Shown: piece after piece, positions 8,482 through 17,103 of the stretch
How the letters are laid out: each line of letters starts with the position of its first letter
Numbering within the stretch: position 1 is the first letter of the stretch
Source: Hymenobacter cyanobacteriorum
GTDB taxonomy: Bacteria > Bacteroidota > Bacteroidia > Cytophagales > Hymenobacteraceae
Assembly (NCBI RefSeq): GCF_022631375.1
Contig: NZ_JALBGC010000001.1
Span: 1,116,001-1,180,000 of the forward strand
Reading direction: 5' to 3'
DNA: 64,000 bases
Translations under genes and position numbers: made by a program
The notes under the pieces: model-generated
Told to the model about the DNA's origin: nothing
Seen by the model: only the letters and a program-made list of their open reading frames with translations
The model's database searches: none

Positions 8482-9654
8482 ATGCGCCTGCTGCTCTGCT
8501 CTCTGTTGCTTGCCTGCTGCACCTGGATGACGCCTTCCGCCCAGGCCCGCCCCCTCGACCGCGTGGAGGCCGTGCAGCTGACTTCGCCGGCCGGCGGCGT
8601 GCGCCTGAGCGGGCTGATGCGCCTGCCTACGACTGGCACCGGCCCTTTCGCGGCGGCCGTGCTGCTGCCCGAGCGCGGCACCGACGAGCACAACCCGCTT
8701 TCGCCCGATAACCTGCTGCTCACCAGCATTGCCGACCACCTCGTGAGCCAGGGCGTGATTGTGCTGCGCCTGCACGAGCGCGGCAACGGCGGCTCCGAAG
8801 GCGCGGCCGCCACCACCACGCTGGCCGAGCGCGCCGCCGATGCCATTGCCGCCCTCAACTACCTGCGCACCCGGCCCCAGGTGGACGTGACGCGCCTGGG
8901 CCTGATTGGGCACGGCGAAGGGGCCAACGTGGCTCTTTTTGCGGCGGCTCAGCCGCAGGCGCCCACGTTTGTGGTGGCCGTGGCGGCGGCGGGCCTCACC
9001 GGCCGCGAGCTGCTGGCCAACCAGCCCGTGATGTACGGCAAAGTGCTGGGCGCCGACACCCTGGAAGCGCATCAGCAGCACGCCTACCGGCTGGCCGAAG
9101 CCACCGCCCAAGCCGAAGCCGCCAAGCTGCGCGCCAGCGGTTCCAACGCCGCGCAGGTGCAAACCTACCTCGACCAGCAGCACCTGCGCCTGAAGGCCCA
9201 GCAGCGCCGCGACCAGGAAGCCCGCGTGAAACACCAGCGCGCCATGCTCGAAATTGTGCGCCAGACGACCGACAACGCCCAGGCCCAGGCCATTCTCAGC
9301 AACATGCTGCGCCAGCGCTACCCGGCCATTGCCGCGCCCGATGTGCAGGCCACCGTGCAGGCCATCACCACGCCCGCCTACCGCAGCTATTTGTCCTTCG
9401 ACCCGCTGCCCACGCTGCCGCAGGTGCACTGCCCGGTGCTGCTGATGCAGGGCGACGATGACTCCGAAGTGAACGCGGCTACGAACCTGAACTTGTTGAA
9501 AAAGGGACTGAAGGGCAATGCTCGCGTAACCGAACTGCGCCTGCCGGGCCTCAGCCACGCCCTGCAAATCACGAAGGAAACTCCTGGCTTCGAAGCCCCG
9601 CTCTCGCCCGATGCGCTGACGGATATGTACGACTGGGTGAAAGCGCAGAACTAA
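8482..9654 (+). CDS. Alpha/beta-hydrolase family protein lacking the nucleophile serine (putative pseudoenzyme)
   Basis: The 390-residue secreted protein starts MRLLLCSLLLACC with a signal peptide. It follows the plan of secreted Bacteroidetes acyl-hydrolases, which normally have GHSEGG at the nucleophile elbow; here the motif is LIGHGEGANVAL, with Gly145 in place of Ser. The region that normally forms the oxyanion hole and the RGVGKS loop are also altered (PERGTDEHN, HERGNGGSEG). The later acid and base survive as QGDDDSEV and GLSHAL. A charged helical lid (about residues 190-290, rich in A, E, Q) precedes the last part. The protein may bind rather than cleave a ligand. Reading frames starting further upstream (8299) lack a signal peptide and were not used. 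Confidence 0.8.
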   Translation: MRLLLCSLLLACCTWMTPSAQARPLDRVEAVQLTSPAGGVRLSGLMRLPTTGTGPFAAAVLLPERGTDEHNPLSPDNLLLTSIADHLVSQGVIVLRLHERGNGGSEGAAATTTLAERAADAIAALNYLRTRPQVDVTRLGLIGHGEGANVALFAAAQPQAPTFVVAVAAAGLTGRELLANQPVMYGKVLGADTLEAHQQHAYRLAEATAQAEAAKLRASGSNAAQVQTYLDQQHLRLKAQQRRDQEARVKHQRAMLEIVRQTTDNAQAQAILSNMLRQRYPAIAAPDVQATVQAITTPAYRSYLSFDPLPTLPQVHCPVLLMQGDDDSEVNAATNLNLLKKGLKGNARVTELRLPGLSHALQITKETPGFEAPLSPDALTDMYDWVKAQN

Positions 9655-9799
9655 CCACGAGCCGGAGATTGGTCAGCAAAGTGCCGGGGGTTATCGGGGT
9701 AATGGCTGGCAGGGTCGATAAGCGCCGCCATAAGGCAGCTTTCGGAGGCCGGGTTCCGTAGAAGCAATTCGCTTTTACGAAACACGGCCTCTGCTATTT

Positions 9800-11002
9800 A
9801 TGACAACCTTCTTACCCGGCCGGACTGCCCTGCTGCTGGCGCTACTAAGCGTGGCTGCCTGCAATTCCAAAAAGAAAGACGACGAAGCCGGCGGCCCCGG
9901 TGGCAAAGGCGGCAAGGACGGCGGCCCGCAGCCCATCAAGGACTACCCGGTGCTGGTGGTGAAGCCCGACACGGTGACGCTGTTCCAGGATTACCCCGCC
10001 ACCATTCAGGGGCAGCAGAACGTGGAAATCCGGCCCAAGGTGGACGGGTTTGTGGAAGCCATTTACGTGGATGAGGGCGCCAGTGTGAAGAAGGGCCAGA
10101 AGCTCTTTCACATCAGCGCGCCGCAGTACGAGCAGGAAGTGCGCACGGCCCGCGCCGGCATCAAAACCGCCGAGGCCGACGTGAATGCCGCCCGCATGGG
10201 TGTGGAAAAAGTACGGCCGCTGGTGAACAAGGGCATCATCAGCAAGTACCAGCTGGAGGGCGCCCAATACACGCTGCAAGCCAAAGAAGCCGCCCTGGCG
10301 CAGGCCCAGGCCACGCTTTCCAATGCCCTCACCAACCTGGGCTACACCACCATTACCAGCCCCGTGGATGGCGTGATGGGCACCATTCCCAACAAAATCG
10401 GCAGCCTGGTGAGCAGCACTTCGGCCGACCCGCTCACCACCATTTCCAGCATCGGCAGCGTGTATGCCTACTTCTCGCTCAGCGAAAAGGCGCTGCTGAA
10501 TTTCGCCCGCCGTCGGCCCGGCAATACGCTGCAGGACAAACTGGCCAACGTGCCCGATGTGCTCCTGGTGCTGGCCGATGGCAGCGTGTACCCCTACCAC
10601 GGCCGCGTGAAAACCGCCATCGGCCAGATTAACACCGAAACCGGGGCCAGCAGCTTCCGCGCCACCTTCCCGAACCCGCAGGGGCTGTTGCGCAGCGGCA
10701 GCAGCGGCTCGGTGCGCACCCAGCAGCCGCTTGATGATGCCCTCATCATCCCGCAAAGCGCCACCTACGAGCTGCAGGGCAAGCGCTTTGCCTACGTGGT
10801 GGGCCGCGACACGGCCGCGCACGCCGCCGCCATCACGGTAGTGCCCACGCCCGATGGGGCTTCGTTCGTGGTGCAGAAAGGCCTGAAAGCCGGCCAGCAG
10901 GTGGTACTCGAAGGTATTAGCGGACTGAAAGAAGGCTCGAAGATTCGGCCGAAAGTGGTGAAGTCGGTGCCGAAGAAAGAAGACGTGGCGGCGGGTAGCT
11001 AA
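9800..11002 (+). CDS. RND efflux periplasmic adaptor lipoprotein (membrane fusion protein)
   Basis: This 400-residue protein has a lipobox (LLSVAAC, Cys about residue 21), then a Gly/Lys/Asp-rich linker. The lipoyl half-motif GFVEAIYVDEGASVKKGQ and the matching TTITSPVDGVMGTI flank an alpha-helical hairpin (about residues 110-180), followed by a beta-barrel domain and a membrane-proximal domain, as in AcrA/MexA. It bridges the inner-membrane pump to the TolC-like channel. The pump gene follows 143 bp downstream; a perfect inverted repeat lies in that gap. The three genes form one efflux operon; substrates are unknown. Confidence 0.95.
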   Translation: MTTFLPGRTALLLALLSVAACNSKKKDDEAGGPGGKGGKDGGPQPIKDYPVLVVKPDTVTLFQDYPATIQGQQNVEIRPKVDGFVEAIYVDEGASVKKGQKLFHISAPQYEQEVRTARAGIKTAEADVNAARMGVEKVRPLVNKGIISKYQLEGAQYTLQAKEAALAQAQATLSNALTNLGYTTITSPVDGVMGTIPNKIGSLVSSTSADPLTTISSIGSVYAYFSLSEKALLNFARRRPGNTLQDKLANVPDVLLVLADGSVYPYHGRVKTAIGQINTETGASSFRATFPNPQGLLRSGSSGSVRTQQPLDDALIIPQSATYELQGKRFAYVVGRDTAAHAAAITVVPTPDGASFVVQKGLKAGQQVVLEGISGLKEGSKIRPKVVKSVPKKEDVAAGS

Positions 11003-11017
11003 ACAGCTGGAAAAGCA

Positions 11018-11113
11018 CGTCATGCTGAGCGGAGTCGAAGCATCTCTACCGCTTCGTTGCAAGCAGTGAATTAGTTACGCAGTAGAGATGCTTCGACTCC
11101 GCTCAGCATGACG
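11018..11113. repeat. Inverted repeat, family A, perfect 32-bp arms (inside the RND operon)
   Basis: Arms 11018-11049 and 11082-11113 are perfectly complementary over 32 bp, with a 32-bp loop. The arm begins CGTCATGCTGAGCGGAGTCG. There is no T-tract, so it is not a standard terminator. It sits between the adaptor and pump genes of one operon, where an RNA hairpin could tune the ratio of the two products. Confidence 0.95.
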
Positions 11114-11145
11114 GCCGACTTATAAAAATTGTCTGATAGAAGATT

Positions 11146-14100
11146 ATGCTAAAAATATTCATCGAGCGCCCCGTGCTTTCCACCGTTATTTCGGTGATAA
11201 TTGTGCTGCTGGGCGTGCTGGGGCTGCTGCAGCTGCCCATTGCGCAGTACCCCGATATTTCGCCGCCCACCGTGCAGGTATCGGCCAGCTACGCGGGCGC
11301 CAATGCCGACGTGGTGCTGAAAAGCGTGCTCGTGCCGCTCGAAGAGCAGATAAACGGCGTGGAAGGCATGACCTACATGACCTCCTCGGCTACCAACGAG
11401 GGAGCGGGCAGCATACAGGTGTACTTCAACGTGGGCACCGACCCCGACCAGGCGGCCGTGGACGTGCAGAACCGCGTGGCCAGCGCCACCAGCCTGCTGC
11501 CCCAGGAAGTGACCCTGGCGGGCGTGACGGTGCGCAAGCAGCAGAGCAGCAACCTACTGATTTTTGCCCTCTACTCCGACAACCCGGCCTACGACCAGAC
11601 TTTCCTCCAGAACTACGCCCAGATTAACATCGTCCCGCAAATCAAGCGGGTGAACGGCGTGGGCAACTCCAATGCCTTCGGCTCGCGCGACTACGCCATG
11701 CGCGTGTGGCTCAAGCCCGATGTGATGGCCATTTACGGCCTCACACCGGCCGACATCTCGGCTGCGCTGGCCGACCAGAACGTAGAGGCCGCCCCCGGCA
11801 AATTCGGCGAAAACTCCGACCAGAGCTTTCAGTACGTCATCAAGTACACCGGCAAGCTGGTGTCGGTCGAGCAGTTCGAAAACATCATCCTCAAAAGCAA
11901 CGGGCAGGGCCAGCTGCTGCACCTCAAGGATGTGGCCCGCCTGGAGCTGGGCGCCCAGGCCTACAGCAGCAACAGCGCCACCTTTGGCAAGCCCTCGGTG
12001 GGCATTTCGGTGAACCAGACGCCGGGCTCCAACGCCCGCGAAGTCATCGAAAACTCGCTGGCCGTGCTGAAAGAGGCCGAGAAGTCGTTTCCGGCCGGCA
12101 TTCATTACACCAACCTCGTCAACATCAACGACTTTCTGGATGCCTCGATTGACAAGGTAATTCACACGCTGTTGGAGTGTTTCGCCCTGGTTTTCCTCGT
12201 GATTTTCATTTTCCTGCAGGATTTCCGGTCCACCATTATCCACGGCGTGTCGGTGCCGGTTTCTATTATCGGCACCTTCTTCTTCCTCAAGGTTTTCGGG
12301 TATAGTATCAACCTGCTCACGCTCTTCGCGTTAGTACTGGCCATTGGCATCGTGGTCGACGACGCCATTGTGGTGGTGGAGGCCGTGCACGCCAAGCTGG
12401 AAGGCGGCTATACTTCGCCCCGCAAGGCCGCCATCGATGCCATGAATGAGATAACCGGGGCCATTCTCAGCATCACGCTGGTGATGGCGGCGGTGTTTCT
12501 GCCGGTTACGTTCATCAGCGGGTCGGTGGGGGTGTTCTACAAGCAGTTCGGCATTACGCTGGCAGTGGCCATTCTCATTTCGGCCGTGAATGCCTTGACG
12601 CTGTGCCCGGCCCTGGCAGCCCTGTTTCTGAAGCCGCCGCACCACGAGGGCGAGGCCAAGGAAGGCGAAGCCGCCGAAGCCAAAGACAGCCAGGAAAACC
12701 CCGACCCGAAAGCCGCCAAAGATTCTAAAGACCCCAAAGAAGCGTCGAAGAAAAAGGGCTTCATGCAGCGGTTCAGCATCGCCTTCAACGCGGCTTACGA
12801 TGCGCTGGTGGGCAAATACACGAAGGCCGTCACGTTCCTGTCGGCCCGCAAGTGGGTGTCGCTGATTGCGGTGGCGGGCTTCGGCGCGGGGCTGTATTTC
12901 CTGATGACGACCACGCCCAGCAGCTTTGTGCCGAACGAGGACATGGGCACCATTTTCGTGAACGTAAGCTTGCCGCCCGCCTCCACGCTGGAGCGCACCA
13001 CGGCCGTAAATACCGAAGTCGACAGCCTCATTCGGACCATTCCGGCGGTGCGGGGCACGCTGCGCATCACGGGCCAGAATTTCCTGGCCGGGCAGGGCAG
13101 CGCCTACGGCATGGTCATCGTGCGCCTCAAGCCCTGGGACGAGCGCAAGAAGGCCAGCAACGAAGATGTTATCAAGCAGATAACCAAGCTCACGGCCCAC
13201 ATTCGGGCGGGCGACATTCGCAGCATTTCGCAGCCTACCATCACGGGTTTTGGAGCAACCGGTGGTTTCACGTTCCAGCTGCAGGACAAGGGCGGGCACA
13301 CCACGGCCGAGTTCTTCAAAGTGGCCCAGGATTTCCTGGCCGAGCTGAACAAGAGGCCCGAAATTCAGTACGCCAGCACGGCCTTCAACCCCGGCTTCCC
13401 GCAGTACCAGCTCACGGTGAACGTGGCCAAGGTGAAAGCCGCCGGCCTGACCGAAAAAGACGTGCTGAATGCCATGCAGGTGTATTACGGCGGTTCCTAT
13501 GCCTCCAACTTCAACCAGTTTGGCAAGCAGTACCGCGTGATGGTGCAGGCCGACACCAGCTACCGCGCCAATCCCGAGGGCCTGAGCAAAGTCTTCGTGC
13601 GCAACGCCGACGGCGTGATGGCCCCGCTCACCGAGTTCGTGACCCTGACGCGCATCTACGGCCCCGAAAGCCTCTCGCGCTTCAACCTCTTCACCTCCAT
13701 TTCGGTGAACGGCTCGCCCAAGGAAGGCAGCAGCTCGGGCGAGGCCCTGATTGCCATTCAGGAAGTGGCGCAGAAGCTGCCGGCCGGCTACGGCTACGAA
13801 TTCTCGGGCATCAGCCGCGAGGAAGAAGGCAGCGGCAAGCAGTCGCTCTACATTTTTGCGCTGTCGCTGGTGTTCGTGTACCTGCTGCTGAGCGCGCAGT
13901 ACGAGAGCTACATTCTGCCGTTTGCGGTGCTGCTTTCCATTCCAATTGGCTTGTGCGGCACCTATTTGTTCGCCAAGATTTTCGGTATCGACAACAACAT
14001 CTACCTGCAGATTTCGGTGATTATGCTCATCGGCCTGCTGGCCAAAAACGCCATTCTCATCATCGAATTCTCGCTGGCCCGCCGCCGCGACGACGGCATG

Positions 14101-14466
14101 GAAATCATGGAAGCCGCGCTCGAAGGCGCCAAAGCCCGCCTCCGGCCCATCCTGATGACCTCCTTCGCCTTCGTGTTTGGCCTGATGCCGCTGCTGTTTG
14201 CCAGCGGCGCGGGCGCCAACGGTAACAAGAGCATCGGGGCCGGGGCCATCGGCGGCATGCTGTTCGGCACGCTGGTCGGGGTGTTTTTCATTCCGGTGCT
14301 CTTCGTGGTGTTCGAGGGCTTGCAGGAGCGTATCAGCGGCCCGCCCAAAACCAAGGAGCAACTCGAGAAAGAGGAAACCGAAGGCGGCCCGCCCGCCAAG
14401 GACGGTGAACCGAAGCCGGAGAACAAACCGCAGGATAAGCCGCAGCCGGAGCCCGCCGTGGCGTAG
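11146..14466 (+). CDS. RND multidrug efflux pump, HAE1/AcrB family
   Basis: The 1106-residue inner-membrane pump begins MLKIFIERPVLSTVISVI, the canonical AcrB/MexB first helix. TM4 carries the proton-relay pair Asp405-Asp406 in AIGIVVDDAIVVVEAV. The two periplasmic porter halves and twelve TM helices are all present (YFNVGTDPDQAAVDVQNRV, GLLAKNAILIIEFSLARRR). It should work as a trimer with the upstream adaptor and downstream outer-membrane factor. Unusual for the family are two long, charged low-complexity cytoplasmic segments: one at the end of the first half (about residues 500-545, rich in K, E, D, A, P) and a tail after TM12 (about 1066-1106, rich in K, E, P, Q). Confidence 0.97.
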   Translation: MLKIFIERPVLSTVISVIIVLLGVLGLLQLPIAQYPDISPPTVQVSASYAGANADVVLKSVLVPLEEQINGVEGMTYMTSSATNEGAGSIQVYFNVGTDPDQAAVDVQNRVASATSLLPQEVTLAGVTVRKQQSSNLLIFALYSDNPAYDQTFLQNYAQINIVPQIKRVNGVGNSNAFGSRDYAMRVWLKPDVMAIYGLTPADISAALADQNVEAAPGKFGENSDQSFQYVIKYTGKLVSVEQFENIILKSNGQGQLLHLKDVARLELGAQAYSSNSATFGKPSVGISVNQTPGSNAREVIENSLAVLKEAEKSFPAGIHYTNLVNINDFLDASIDKVIHTLLECFALVFLVIFIFLQDFRSTIIHGVSVPVSIIGTFFFLKVFGYSINLLTLFALVLAIGIVVDDAIVVVEAVHAKLEGGYTSPRKAAIDAMNEITGAILSITLVMAAVFLPVTFISGSVGVFYKQFGITLAVAILISAVNALTLCPALAALFLKPPHHEGEAKEGEAAEAKDSQENPDPKAAKDSKDPKEASKKKGFMQRFSIAFNAAYDALVGKYTKAVTFLSARKWVSLIAVAGFGAGLYFLMTTTPSSFVPNEDMGTIFVNVSLPPASTLERTTAVNTEVDSLIRTIPAVRGTLRITGQNFLAGQGSAYGMVIVRLKPWDERKKASNEDVIKQITKLTAHIRAGDIRSISQPTITGFGATGGFTFQLQDKGGHTTAEFFKVAQDFLAELNKRPEIQYASTAFNPGFPQYQLTVNVAKVKAAGLTEKDVLNAMQVYYGGSYASNFNQFGKQYRVMVQADTSYRANPEGLSKVFVRNADGVMAPLTEFVTLTRIYGPESLSRFNLFTSISVNGSPKEGSSSGEALIAIQEVAQKLPAGYGYEFSGISREEEGSGKQSLYIFALSLVFVYLLLSAQYESYILPFAVLLSIPIGLCGTYLFAKIFGIDNNIYLQISVIMLIGLLAKNAILIIEFSLARRRDDGMEIMEAALEGAKARLRPILMTSFAFVFGLMPLLFASGAGANGNKSIGAGAIGGMLFGTLVGVFFIPVLFVVFEGLQERISGPPKTKEQLEKEETEGGPPAKDGEPKPENKPQDKPQPEPAVA

Positions 14467-14514
14467 CAGCTTCCCTCCTAGCCCGGCCTGCGTATACGTA
14501 TTAATTCCATTGCC

Positions 14515-16077
14515 ATGACTGCCAGCAAATTCCTTCGATTGTTTTCCCCGGTGCTCGCGCTGGCCGCTGGCTGCCAGCTGCTGCACCCCTACCGCCGGCC
14601 CGAAACTGCCACCACCGGCCTCTATCGCGACGCGGCCACCACCGACACGACCTCGCTGGCCGCCCGCCCCTGGCAGCAGCTTTTCACCGACCCGCAGTTG
14701 CAAAAGCTCATCACCGAAGGCCTAGCCAACAACCGCAACCTGCAGGTGGCCCAGGCCCGCATCGAGCAAAACCAGGCCCTGCTGGCCCAGAGCCGCGCCG
14801 CCTTCCTGCCCAGCCTCAGCGGCCGGGCCACCACCACGCTCTCGCGCATCGGCGGCGCTTTTGTGAATACCGGTACCGGTGGTAGCAGCACTACCACCAC
14901 CGGCGGCACGGGTGGTACCGGCACCGGCGGGACGGGTGGAACCGGCGGGACAGGTGGCACGGGCGGAACCGGGGGAACGGGTGGCACCGGCGGTACCGGC
15001 ACCGGAACCGGCGGCACTACCACGACCACCGACCAATCGACCGTCGTGACCGGCGGCGTAGCGCACCAGTACCTGCTGGGCCTGAGCAGCAGCTGGGAGG
15101 CCGACGTGTGGGGCAAGCTGCGCAGCACTAAACGCTCGTATGTGGCCGCCGTGCGCCAGAGCGAGGCCTACCGCCGCGTAGTGCAAACCCAGCTCATTGC
15201 CGACATTGCCGACAACTACTACGCCCTGCTGGCCCTCGATGCCCAGCTCGACATCACCCAGCAAACGGTGCAAAACCGCATTAAGGACGTAGAAACCATG
15301 CGCCTGCTGCTGGAAGGCGACGTAGTGACGGGAGCCGCCGTGGTGCAGAGCGAAGCCCAGCGCTACGCCGCCGAAGTCACCATTCCCGACCTGCAGCGCA
15401 ACATCCGCGAAACCGAAAACCTGCTGGCCACGCTGCTGGGCCGCACGCCCGGCCCGGTGGCGCGCGGCACCCTTGCCGCTCAGGATGCCCCCCCGCCCCT
15501 GCTCACCGGCGTGCCCGGCCAGCTGCTGCGCAACCGCCCCGACGTGCAGCAGGCCGAATACGCCTTCGAGTCCACTTTCGAGCTGACCAACGCGGCGCGG
15601 ACTTACTTCTATCCCAGCTTCACCATCACGGCCAACGGTGGCCTCACCAGCACCACGCTCGATGCCCTGTTTTCGCCTACGGCCATATTTGCCAGCGTTG
15701 TGGGTGGCCTGGCCCAACCTATTTTCAGCCAGGGCCTGAACCGGGCGCGGCTGCAACGGTCGAAAGCCTTACAGCAGGAATACCTCTATACCTACCAGCA
15801 AACGATGTTTGTGGCCGGCCAGGAGGTTTCCAATGCCCTGTTCTCCTACCAAAGCGCCACCGACAAAGCCCGGCTGCGCGCCCTGCAATTGGAGTCGCTA
15901 CGCAAAGCCGTGGAGTACACGAATGAGCTGCTGGCCGCCGGCTTCGCCAACTACACCGAGGTGCTCCAGGCTCAGCAAAGCCTGCTACAGGCGCAGCTAA
16001 ACGGCGTGAACGACCAGCTGCAGCAGCGCCAGGCCGTGACGGATTTGTATCATGCGCTGGGCGGCGGCTGGCGTTAG
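14515..16077 (+). CDS. TolC/NodT-family outer-membrane efflux lipoprotein with Gly-Thr repeat insertion
   Basis: The 520-residue protein has a lipobox near residue 20 (LALAAGC) and two OEP repeats, with NRNLQVAQARIEQNQALLAQSRAAFLPSL in the first half and RNRPDVQQAEYAFESTFELTNAARTYFYPSF in the second. It completes the tripartite RND efflux operon; its start lies 48 bp after the pump stop. Between the first helical pair, in the place of an outer-membrane loop, it has about 55 residues of Gly/Thr-only repeat (about residues 118-175). Such an insertion would be surface-exposed in a TolC-like barrel and does not break the frame. Confidence 0.93.
   Translation: MTASKFLRLFSPVLALAAGCQLLHPYRRPETATTGLYRDAATTDTTSLAARPWQQLFTDPQLQKLITEGLANNRNLQVAQARIEQNQALLAQSRAAFLPSLSGRATTTLSRIGGAFVNTGTGGSSTTTTGGTGGTGTGGTGGTGGTGGTGGTGGTGGTGGTGTGTGGTTTTTDQSTVVTGGVAHQYLLGLSSSWEADVWGKLRSTKRSYVAAVRQSEAYRRVVQTQLIADIADNYYALLALDAQLDITQQTVQNRIKDVETMRLLLEGDVVTGAAVVQSEAQRYAAEVTIPDLQRNIRETENLLATLLGRTPGPVARGTLAAQDAPPPLLTGVPGQLLRNRPDVQQAEYAFESTFELTNAARTYFYPSFTITANGGLTSTTLDALFSPTAIFASVVGGLAQPIFSQGLNRARLQRSKALQQEYLYTYQQTMFVAGQEVSNALFSYQSATDKARLRALQLESLRKAVEYTNELLAAGFANYTEVLQAQQSLLQAQLNGVNDQLQQRQAVTDLYHALGGGWR
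14866..15036 (+). repeat. In-frame GGT/GGC/ACC minisatellite coding for a Gly-Thr loop
   Basis: About 170 bp made of degenerate GGCACGGGTGGA-like units encode Gly-Gly-Thr repeats with a few Ser. Unit length is a multiple of 3, so slippage would lengthen or shorten the loop without a frameshift. It lies within the outer-membrane factor gene. Confidence 0.9.
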
Positions 16078-16110
16078 CCTCTGTGCTTCTTTGGGTTGAA
16101 TGAACAAAAA

Positions 16111-16206
16111 AGAACGTCATGCTGAGCTCGTCGAAGCATCTCTACCGCCAGAGTAAATAATTACTTCCTCGGTAGAGATGCTTCGACAAGCTCAGCATGA
16201 CGTTCT
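16111..16206. repeat. Inverted repeat, family A (between convergent genes)
   Basis: Arms 16111-16147 and 16170-16206 match over 37 bp with one mismatch. The arm shares CGTCATGCTGAGC and TCGAAGCATCTCTACCG with the copies at 861 and 11018, but the 22-bp loop is different. It sits between the convergent efflux operon and the PfpI gene, so it could act as a bidirectional transcript end. Confidence 0.95.
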
Positions 16207-16238
16207 GGTTATTCAGCCGAAAACGAAAGACTGTCTGC

Positions 16239-16817
16239 TTAATTCTGGCCACCGTGCTGGGGCTCCAGCATCTCCTCTACAATCTTCTTGTTAAAGGCCG
16301 GAATGTCCTCCGGCTTGCGGCTGGTGATGAGGCCGTGGTCGCACACCACTTCCGAATCCTCCCAATGCGCGCCGGCATTTTTGAGGTCGGTATGCACGCT
16401 AGGCCAGCTGGTTACGCGCTTGCCGCGCACCACGTCGGCTTCCACCAGCAGCCAGGGGCCGTGGCAGATGGCGGCCAGCACCTTGCCCGAGCCGGCGAAT
16501 TCTTTCACGAAGGCCACCACGTCTTTGTTCACGCGCAGGATGTCGGGGTTCATCTGGCCGCCGGGCAGCACGAGGGCGTCGTAGTCGGCCGGCTTCACGT
16601 CGGTGATGACTTTGTCGACGTCGACTTTGTCGCCCCAATCCTTATTGGGGCCGTCCCAGCCCTTGATGGAGCCGCTTTTGAGGGAGATGACGTGGGTTTC
16701 GGCGCCCTCGCCTTCGAGGTATTTCTTGGGCTCGTCGAGCTCGGCCTGCTCGAAGCCGTCGGTGGCAATGATGGCAATTTTCTTGCCCTTGAGTTTGTCG
16801 CTGCTGAAGATGCTCAT
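16239..16817 (-). CDS. DJ-1/PfpI-family protein (type 1 glutamine amidotransferase-like)
   Basis: The 192-residue cytoplasmic protein has the DJ-1/PfpI fold: KGKKIAIIATDGFEQAEL at the start, DALVLPGGQMNPD in the middle and the nucleophile elbow LAAICHGPWLLVEA with Cys118. It resembles the PfpI/YraA/GSP18 subgroup associated with stress and glyoxal damage; which of the reported activities applies here (protease, deglycase or none) is unknown. It is convergent with the efflux operon and seems to be a single-gene unit. Confidence 0.93.
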   Translation of the reverse strand: MSIFSSDKLKGKKIAIIATDGFEQAELDEPKKYLEGEGAETHVISLKSGSIKGWDGPNKDWGDKVDVDKVITDVKPADYDALVLPGGQMNPDILRVNKDVVAFVKEFAGSGKVLAAICHGPWLLVEADVVRGKRVTSWPSVHTDLKNAGAHWEDSEVVCDHGLITSRKPEDIPAFNKKIVEEMLEPQHGGQN

Positions 16818-17103
16818 GGTGTTTGGGGAAGTAAGAAGTACGGAGCCGGAAAGATGCCCGGCTGCCTGGGTTTACGCCCAAAAAAGCCGCAGGTTGAGTA
16901 AAATTCGGGCTTTTGCCATCGTCCTCGTTCTGATTCCCTAATAAGCAGAGCCGTAGAATCCACCGGGCAGCCGTGGTCATTTCTCGTTATCGGTCCTGAT
17001 TGGGAATTGGTCGGCTGCAATGCGGCAACGGGCGAGTTGGCTTGGGCAACATTCTGCCTGAAAGCACCTTTGGACATTCGCCGGCTTCCAACCTGTCTTC
17101 CCC

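Noticed and set aside
7081..9567. Very long open frame (over 800 codons) on the minus strand
   Set aside because: It is antisense to the barrel, DUF6992 and hydrolase genes; its His/Gln/Gly/Ala-rich composition is typical of antisense frames in GC-rich DNA.
11018..11113. Family A hairpin as a rho-independent terminator
   Set aside because: No T-tract on either side and it lies within an operon; classed as repeat instead.
12331..14703. 790-codon minus-strand frame opposite the RND pump
   Set aside because: Antisense shadow of a clear pump gene; composition (Gly, Arg, His, Gln) is unnatural.
14866..15036. Regular short repeats as a possible CRISPR array
   Set aside because: Units are contiguous, in frame, and have no unique spacers; they encode a Gly-Thr loop.
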